Positions 40,816 to 45,254 of a DNA stretch of 45,254 bases are shown piece by piece; the first letter of the stretch is position 1, and every line of letters begins with the position of its first letter. The translations under genes and the position numbers were made by a program. Origin of the DNA: a virus. The stretch spans positions 1 through 45,254 of the IMG/VR virus record IMGVR_UViG_3300009502_000085; one strand, given 5' to 3'. The notes below the pieces were generated by a model that was given only the letters and a program-made list of their open reading frames with translations, ran no database searches and was not told the origin of the DNA.

Positions 40816-41253
40816 TCATCCCTCTACAGAAGATTCCTCTACTATTGGAATTTCAGGTTCAATAGTAACAGCTTGAGAAGCAGTTGTATAAAGTGGTGTA
40901 AGCATTTCTACAAGAGCAACCCTCTCAGCAATAAGTTCATCTACTTTAGGTTTAGCCAATAACACATCTGCTTCTAAGGAAGCAAGGGTACCTTTAGCTT
41001 CTTCAACAAGCGTAGCTAATTGTGTTTGTAAAGTGATGAAAGAATTCTTCTTGATGTCAGAAAGTACAAGTTTCCAATTGTTATTAATCCATTCTGCCAG
41101 ATATTTAGCAATGACAGGGCCTCCTGAGACGTCTATCTGATTACTAGGTTCAACTTTTTCATTGTACCATACAGTAACTTTATGGGTTACAGATAATTCT
41201 GTTGCATTCTGTAACTGTGTGTATTCTTGTTTTAAAAGATCAATTTTTTCCAT
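40816..41253 (-). CDS. small tail-region protein, possible fibre chaperone
   Basis: 145 residues, mostly helical with long coiled stretches (LQTQLATLVEEAKGTLASLE) and an acidic end (PEIPIVEESSVEG). The N-terminus MEKIDLLKQEYTQLQNATEL followed by WYNEK matches that of the 36-residue frame just upstream. It is the last gene of the adsorption operon, a typical place for a tail-fibre assembly protein. No specific family recognised. Confidence 0.55.
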   Translation of the reverse strand: MEKIDLLKQEYTQLQNATELSVTHKVTVWYNEKVEPSNQIDVSGGPVIAKYLAEWINNNWKLVLSDIKKNSFITLQTQLATLVEEAKGTLASLEADVLLAKPKVDELIAERVALVEMLTPLYTTASQAVTIEPEIPIVEESSVEG

Positions 41254-41266
41254 GATGTATATTATA

Positions 41267-41377
41267 TTAAAGGATTTGATGAACGTTATACCACTTTTGA
41301 ACGATTGCAGTAGCGGTGAGTGTTGTTTGAGCTTTGAGGATTTCGAGGTCTGATTTGAGTTTGTTGATTGCTTCCAT
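41267..41377 (-). CDS. tiny protein (36 aa), partial paralogue of the 40816 gene
   Basis: 36 residues from ATG 41377 to TAA at 41269-41267. It reads MEAINKLKSDLEILKAQTTL and then VQKWYN, which aligns with MEKIDLLKQEYTQLQNATEL and VTVWYN of the next gene downstream. It looks like the remnant of a duplicated first domain, or a short paralogue. No other support. Confidence 0.45.
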   Translation of the reverse strand: MEAINKLKSDLEILKAQTTLTATAIVQKWYNVHQIL

Positions 41378-41429
41378 AATATTGAGTTTTAAATTGTTTG
41401 CTATGTTGGATTATCTTCGATAGATTGGG

Positions 41430-43277
41430 TTAATTGGTGTCGTTAAGTAATTTATTTTCATCAGCATCTAATACCCGACTCCAATATTTAACACTATTAA
41501 TTCTGCCATTAAAATAATATGTACCATCTGATGGGGATAATCCAAAAATGACCCTTGCAGTATTAGAAAATGATGTAAATCCAGACCCAGCAATGATTGT
41601 GGTTGTGGTTGTGACAGCCAACCCATTAATATAAAATTGACCTAATAATCCACTTTTAAAGGTATATGTAAGCGTGTAATCTATATTTGGAGAAATGACC
41701 CCAGTATTTGAATTAGAGTATTGAAAACTAGCCGTTCCTCCGCTATTAAATAAATAGATCGTTACTTGTCCGGTTGTCATATTTATTAGAATTGTATATT
41801 CTCTTTTACCTACTTCGTCTCTGGTAAGTAACGTGTGATACCCCGATGTTCCAATACATCTAAATTTTACACTAATTGTGAAATTGCTATTTGGTAAAAA
41901 ATTCATTACCCCATAATCCAAATACGAAGATGACCCATTAAAATACGTCGCCCCCAGATTACTCGCTGGCGGAATAACAGGCGTTGCCCCTACTACTGTT
42001 GCCTCATGGTTATTGGTTAAATCCAGCCAATACCCAGCGTTATAAGCTAGGGTCGAAGGGTTTTTGGCTAATCCTGAGGGGGAGAGATCGAGGCAGCAGC
42101 CTGCCTGTTTAACTGAATAATTATCAATCTGACCACTCCATGATGTGTTAGCAACTAATCCAACATAAACAGATGTAGCTAATCCAGTATATGACTTTAC
42201 ACCAGACGTCGTTATTGCTCCAGCAAACAATCCACTATACATGGTTAGATATGACCCGTCAACCGTATGCGTAATCGTAAATGTTTCATTGTATTTTTTG
42301 CCAACTGTTAAAAAGTTATTTTTATACAACGAATGGCCTGATCCATTAACGCAATATGCCTGTCCGTCATGTATAGACCATCCCCCATCTTTAGACCACC
42401 ATGTATCAGAAGCAAAGTCTGTGTTTCCAATCAATTCGGCAGTAGATGTAATCCTATCCACCGCTTCTATCGGATACTCTGGACGGGAGTAGTTGGCTAT
42501 TTGGGTAGGGGTGAGGGTGTAGTTGAAGATGCGGCACATGGAGATGGAGCCCTGAAGTGGGTAGTATGTTCCATAGGTTGCTAATGTACCTAAAGTAAGC
42601 GAGGCTGTATAATTTACATTATCGGTAATTCCACTATTAGTTATGTCGGTAATTAATGTGCCTACATTAGAGGTTCTTTTATATATCAATGTATTAAGCC
42701 CAACGTGAATTTGCCCATAATCACCTATTGGACTACCTCCAGTATTTGTAAGTTTTATCGTCCCATTGGAATTTATAAGCAAAGCTAATGCCCCAACACC
42801 TCCCCCAGTTATGGCATAAAGAGTAGATGGCAGTGATGTAATATTGAATTGCACAATTACCGTAAAATCTCCAGTCCCAAAAGCAGGAATATTCGGTAAC
42901 GAAACATAATCACTGCTGCCATTAAACGAAAAGTACCGATTACTTCCACTTCCTTGTCTGTCGGGGACGTTGTAGGTTGCTGTCTGTATCCCTACTGCCT
43001 TACTTACCTGATCAACATATCCATAGTTCTGCTCCCTTAACACACTTGCATGATCCCAATGTGTAGGTGTAGTTCCCGTTGCCACAAACTTAATCCCTGT
43101 TGCATTACTCGCAGCACCTACATTAGTGAAATCATCATTAGTATTATAAGTTACTATTAAATAGGATCTCCCAGAAACTAATGACCCACTTGTTAATAAT
43201 GGTCCTGGAACTACTGACCATTCATCTAATGATGCATGAAAAATTAATCCTTTTTGAAGTTCGCTTATTTGATTCAT
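41430..43277 (-). CDS. LamG-type lectin tail/adsorption protein
   Basis: 615 residues. Two concanavalin-A-like (LamG/laminin G) domains are visible: about residues 90-270 (FSFNGSSDYVSLPN, TGDFTVIVQFN, SISMCRIFNYTLTPTQIANY) and about 430-615 (ATYFNGSSSYLDYG, NSNFTISVKF, GRINSVKYWSRVLDADEN). Between them lies a beta-rich carbohydrate-binding-like domain (IGNTDFASDTWWSKDGG, NYSVKQAGC). It probably binds surface sugars of the host. The gene looks richer in G and C than its neighbours, which suggests recent exchange of the host-range module. Confidence 0.8.
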   Translation of the reverse strand: MNQISELQKGLIFHASLDEWSVVPGPLLTSGSLVSGRSYLIVTYNTNDDFTNVGAASNATGIKFVATGTTPTHWDHASVLREQNYGYVDQVSKAVGIQTATYNVPDRQGSGSNRYFSFNGSSDYVSLPNIPAFGTGDFTVIVQFNITSLPSTLYAITGGGVGALALLINSNGTIKLTNTGGSPIGDYGQIHVGLNTLIYKRTSNVGTLITDITNSGITDNVNYTASLTLGTLATYGTYYPLQGSISMCRIFNYTLTPTQIANYSRPEYPIEAVDRITSTAELIGNTDFASDTWWSKDGGWSIHDGQAYCVNGSGHSLYKNNFLTVGKKYNETFTITHTVDGSYLTMYSGLFAGAITTSGVKSYTGLATSVYVGLVANTSWSGQIDNYSVKQAGCCLDLSPSGLAKNPSTLAYNAGYWLDLTNNHEATVVGATPVIPPASNLGATYFNGSSSYLDYGVMNFLPNSNFTISVKFRCIGTSGYHTLLTRDEVGKREYTILINMTTGQVTIYLFNSGGTASFQYSNSNTGVISPNIDYTLTYTFKSGLLGQFYINGLAVTTTTTIIAGSGFTSFSNTARVIFGLSPSDGTYYFNGRINSVKYWSRVLDADENKLLNDTN

Positions 43278-43366
43278 TCTTTTATATTATAAAGGTTAAT
43301 ATAATATTGAAATTGTTCAATGTTTGTTTAAATGTTTCTTGTATCATTATTATTTTATATAATTTA
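43278..43366 (-). other. AT-rich spacer between adsorption genes
   Basis: 89 bases without a gene, almost all A and T. It may hold a promoter or leader for the lectin gene; no defined hairpin is seen. Confidence 0.4.
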
Positions 43367-43873
43367 TTAAAAACTACGAATAGCTCTAACTCTAAAAGGA
43401 GATTCTTTATCTGCCTCATGTAAACCTCCTCTAAAATTTTGTTCCCATGCAGTATTAGAATCATTTTGACTTGAGGACCAATAATAATCTCCTACAGTAA
43501 ATCCACCAATAAGATTTTGGTTTTGAAATAATTTAACTAATTCATCTTTAGAGGGCAAATACCAATCAGTATAACCACCTTCAGATAAATCACCACACAA
43601 TCTTGCTGCTATTCCAGCAGTTGCACAACCAGTCATAATGTCAATAGTATTTTGATTACCAGTTCCTATTGTAGTGTCATTTGCTCCTGTTATTAAAGTA
43701 CCTTTACATCCCCACTCAGCTCCAGCAGAAGTATCGGCAACAGTAGCAACAAGACCATGTTGAGTTCCAATTTCATATCCAGGATCGCCAACCTGTAGAA
43801 TATATGCAATTTTACCACCTAATGCTGCCTGACCAATTACATATTTTCTTTTAGAAATATAATTTAGTCTCAT
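43367..43873 (-). CDS. DUF1566 / Lcl C-lectin-like protein
   Basis: 168 residues. It has the DUF1566 signature: GGKIAYILQVGDPGYEIGTQ, HGLVA, GNQNTIDIM, CGDLSEGGYTDWYLPSKDEL, YYWSSSQND and RVRAIRSF, a C-type-lectin-like fold found at the C-terminus of surface proteins including the Legionella collagen-like adhesin. Probably displayed on the virion for sugar or surface binding. It overlaps the upstream collagen-like gene's stop by ATGA. Confidence 0.82.
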   Translation of the reverse strand: MRLNYISKRKYVIGQAALGGKIAYILQVGDPGYEIGTQHGLVATVADTSAGAEWGCKGTLITGANDTTIGTGNQNTIDIMTGCATAGIAARLCGDLSEGGYTDWYLPSKDELVKLFQNQNLIGGFTVGDYYWSSSQNDSNTAWEQNFRGGLHEADKESPFRVRAIRSF

Positions 43874-45254
43874 GTTCTTTTGATTTTAAGACTTCCACGA
43901 ATTAATGTAGGAGCACCAGTATAAGAAGTGTTGGTTACTAACACAACCTTGTCTGTAGCTACAACAGTATTCGCACCAGTAGCTGCAGTATAGTCTCTTG
44001 AAGTGTCTACAGTGAGCGTAGTGAGACTAGTAATATCTGTTGAGTTAATCTTGATATGAACATCAGTGAGAGTACCAGTGTCAACTTCTAACACTATCCC
44101 CTCAACGGTATATCCATAAAAAGCATAAAGGTCAAGTTCATATGTCTGTGATGTTCCCGCTGTAAGATCCCTGAATTCGAATGGAAGAGCTTCAATAAGT
44201 CCTTTCATAGAACAAGAACCAATGTCTATCTTAAGTGTATTCACTCCTCCTGATCCATCAGATAAAGCAGATACCTTAAACAATCTCTGTCCAGCTACTG
44301 TAATGCTTACCCCATGTTCTGTTCCACTAGGAGAGGAAGCATCAATAGGAATATCTACTATATCGTGTAGAGGAGCATTTAATACATCATAGAAACTGTC
44401 TATCCCTATAGGATTAGCAAATTCAACAACATTATCTTTGGATAATTTTACAAGATTAGCAGGATTTCCTGCATAATCATATGTAGGAAGCCATTTGTCA
44501 TTTAATAGAGGGAAGACAGACATTCCACTCGTTCCTGCTGTACCACTTGTACCAGTAGTACCAGAGGTACCTGAACTACCTGATGTACCTGTAGTGCCTG
44601 AAGTACCTGACGTAGCAGAGGAACCACTAGAACCACTTGTACCTGTTGTCCCACTGGTAGCAGAGGTGCCACTAGATCCTGATGTACTGCTAGATCCTGA
44701 ACTGCCACTAGTACCAGTAGTACCTGATGTTCCACTAGTTCCACCTGTACCATTAGTTGCTGATGTTCCACTACTTCCTGATGTAGAAGAAGTGCCACTA
44801 CTTCCACTTGTGCCAGTAGTTCCAGAAGTAGCACTGGTTCCACTTGTGCCAGTTGTACCTGATGTTCCACTGCTACCAGAACTTCCACTAGTTCCAGCTG
44901 TGGCTGATGTACCTGATGTACCACCTGTACCATTTGTTGCACTAGTGCCTGAAGTACCTGTTGTACCACTCGTTCCTGAGGTTCCTGTTGTACCTGAAGA
45001 TCCTGCTGTAGCACTAGTACCAGAGGTTCCACTTGTAGCATTGGTTCCACTGGTTCCACTAGTTCCAGTAGTCCCTGAAGTACCATTTGTACCATTTATT
45101 CCACTACTTCCAGATGTGCCACTTGTCCCAGTTGTACCTGATGTAGCAGATGATCCGCTACTACCAGAAGTACCAGTAGTTCCACTCGTAGCAGAAGTAC
45201 CACTTGTTCCACTTGTTCCATCAGTGCCAGAGGTACCTGTAGTTCCAGACGTAC
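43870..45254 (-). CDS. collagen-like Gly-Thr-Ser repeat fibre protein (partial)
   Basis: The frame is open from the right edge of the window leftwards to the stop at 43870-43872, giving at least 460 residues. From the edge to 44524 it is a repeat of Gly at every third residue, mostly GTS, GSS, GTT, ATS, GTN (about 243 residues). A C-terminal domain of 217 residues follows (SVFPLLNDKWLPTYDYAGNP, then beta-rich). The Met at 44523 is inside the protein, not its start. It is probably a trimeric collagen-like tail fibre; the Ser/Thr-rich repeat is a candidate glycosylation acceptor. The N-terminus is outside the window. Confidence 0.82.
   Translation of the reverse strand, partial: TSGTTGTSGTDGTSGTSGTSATSGTTGTSGSSGSSATSGTTGTSGTSGSSGINGTNGTSGTTGTSGTSGTNATSGTSGTSATAGSSGTTGTSGTSGTTGTSGTSATNGTGGTSGTSATAGTSGSSGSSGTSGTTGTSGTSATSGTTGTSGSSGTSSTSGSSGTSATNGTGGTSGTSGTTGTSGSSGSSSTSGSSGTSATSGTTGTSGSSGSSATSGTSGTTGTSGSSGTSGTTGTSGTAGTSGMSVFPLLNDKWLPTYDYAGNPANLVKLSKDNVVEFANPIGIDSFYDVLNAPLHDIVDIPIDASSPSGTEHGVSITVAGQRLFKVSALSDGSGGVNTLKIDIGSCSMKGLIEALPFEFRDLTAGTSQTYELDLYAFYGYTVEGIVLEVDTGTLTDVHIKINSTDITSLTTLTVDTSRDYTAATGANTVVATDKVVLVTNTSYTGAPTLIRGSLKIKRT
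44524..45254 (-). repeat. GTS triplet repeat coding tract
   Basis: About 731 bases of nine-base units encoding Gly-(Thr/Ser)-(Ser/Thr/Asn/Ala) triplets on the minus strand. The codons of neighbouring units vary, so the tract is kept by protein selection rather than by recent slippage alone. A parallel frame on the same strand reads as Val/Leu/Gln/Pro-rich and is only a shadow. Confidence 0.9.

Noticed and set aside
44502-45095. A 197-codon Val/Leu/Gln/Pro-rich frame on the minus strand
   Set aside because: It is the shifted frame of the Gly-Thr-Ser repeat. The repeat frame is longer, runs into a folded C-terminal domain, and is the real gene.
44524-45254. CRISPR-like or tandem repeat array
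   Set aside because: The repeat unit is only nine bases, with codon variation and an open frame; there are no spacers of uniform length.
1-45254. Stop codon recoding, as in some phages of Bacteroidota
   Set aside because: TAG, TGA and TAA all end genes of expected length (for example TAG at 1865, 2807 and 15090; TGA and TAA elsewhere), and no long gene is broken by an in-frame stop except at the intron.
1-45254. tRNA genes
   Set aside because: No cloverleaf with the GTTCRA-type T-arm and matching acceptor stem was noticed; a dedicated scan would be needed to be certain.

Overview
This window is part of the genome of a tailed double-stranded DNA phage (Caudoviricetes), most likely infecting a Bacteroidota host, for example a Flavobacterium-like bacterium. 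The evidence is its AT-richness, dense tandem genes joined by ATGA stop/start overlaps, mostly AT-rich leaders with only occasional Shine-Dalgarno matches, and a gene set of phage replication, rIIA/rIIB, holin/endolysin and tail-fibre proteins with no bacterial housekeeping genes. The host is an inference. TAA, TGA and TAG all act as stops, so the standard code applies.

Region 1 (1-30854, + strand) is the replication and recombination block, interleaved with many small unknown genes. In order it carries a DnaB-like RecA-fold helicase, an SF2 helicase split by a group I intron, a HExxH mini-protein, a Sak4-like ATPase, a probable ssDNA-binding protein, a DnaG-type primase, a non-coding iteron-like stretch (15091-15330), a DUF932 protein, a uracil-DNA glycosylase homologue without its catalytic Asp, rIIA- and rIIB-like proteins, a PD-(D/E)XK exonuclease and a true RecA. 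Eight homing or HNH-type nucleases of three to four folds (HNH, GIY-YIG, GIY-YIG-like with AP2, LAGLIDADG) are inserted among them. The block ends with a glycosyltransferase and a bidirectional terminator at about 30841-30870.

Region 2 (30851-37205, - strand) holds a SAM methyltransferase, a chain of tiny Lys-rich proteins, a Pro/Ala/Lys-rich protein, a ferritin-like protein, two small proteins with Thr/Ser-only tails, a GT-A glycosyltransferase and a lysis cassette: M15 endolysin, two-TM holin, spanin candidate and small membrane proteins.

Region 3 (37331-40771, + strand) is one 1146-residue protein that joins a methyltransferase, a GT-A domain, a GT-B domain and a C-terminal domain resembling bacterial autotransporter O-heptosyltransferases. 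Region 4 (40816-45254, - strand) encodes adsorption proteins: a LamG-type lectin protein, a DUF1566 C-lectin-like protein, and the 3' part of a long collagen-like protein made of Gly-Thr-Ser triplets that continues beyond the window.

The most interesting reading is that the glycosyltransferases and methyltransferases (30165, 30851, 33849, 37331) modify the Ser/Thr-rich virion candidates encoded beside them, forming a phage-encoded O-glycosylation system. Several small genes under 60 codons and two relics were found by direct reading and are included.
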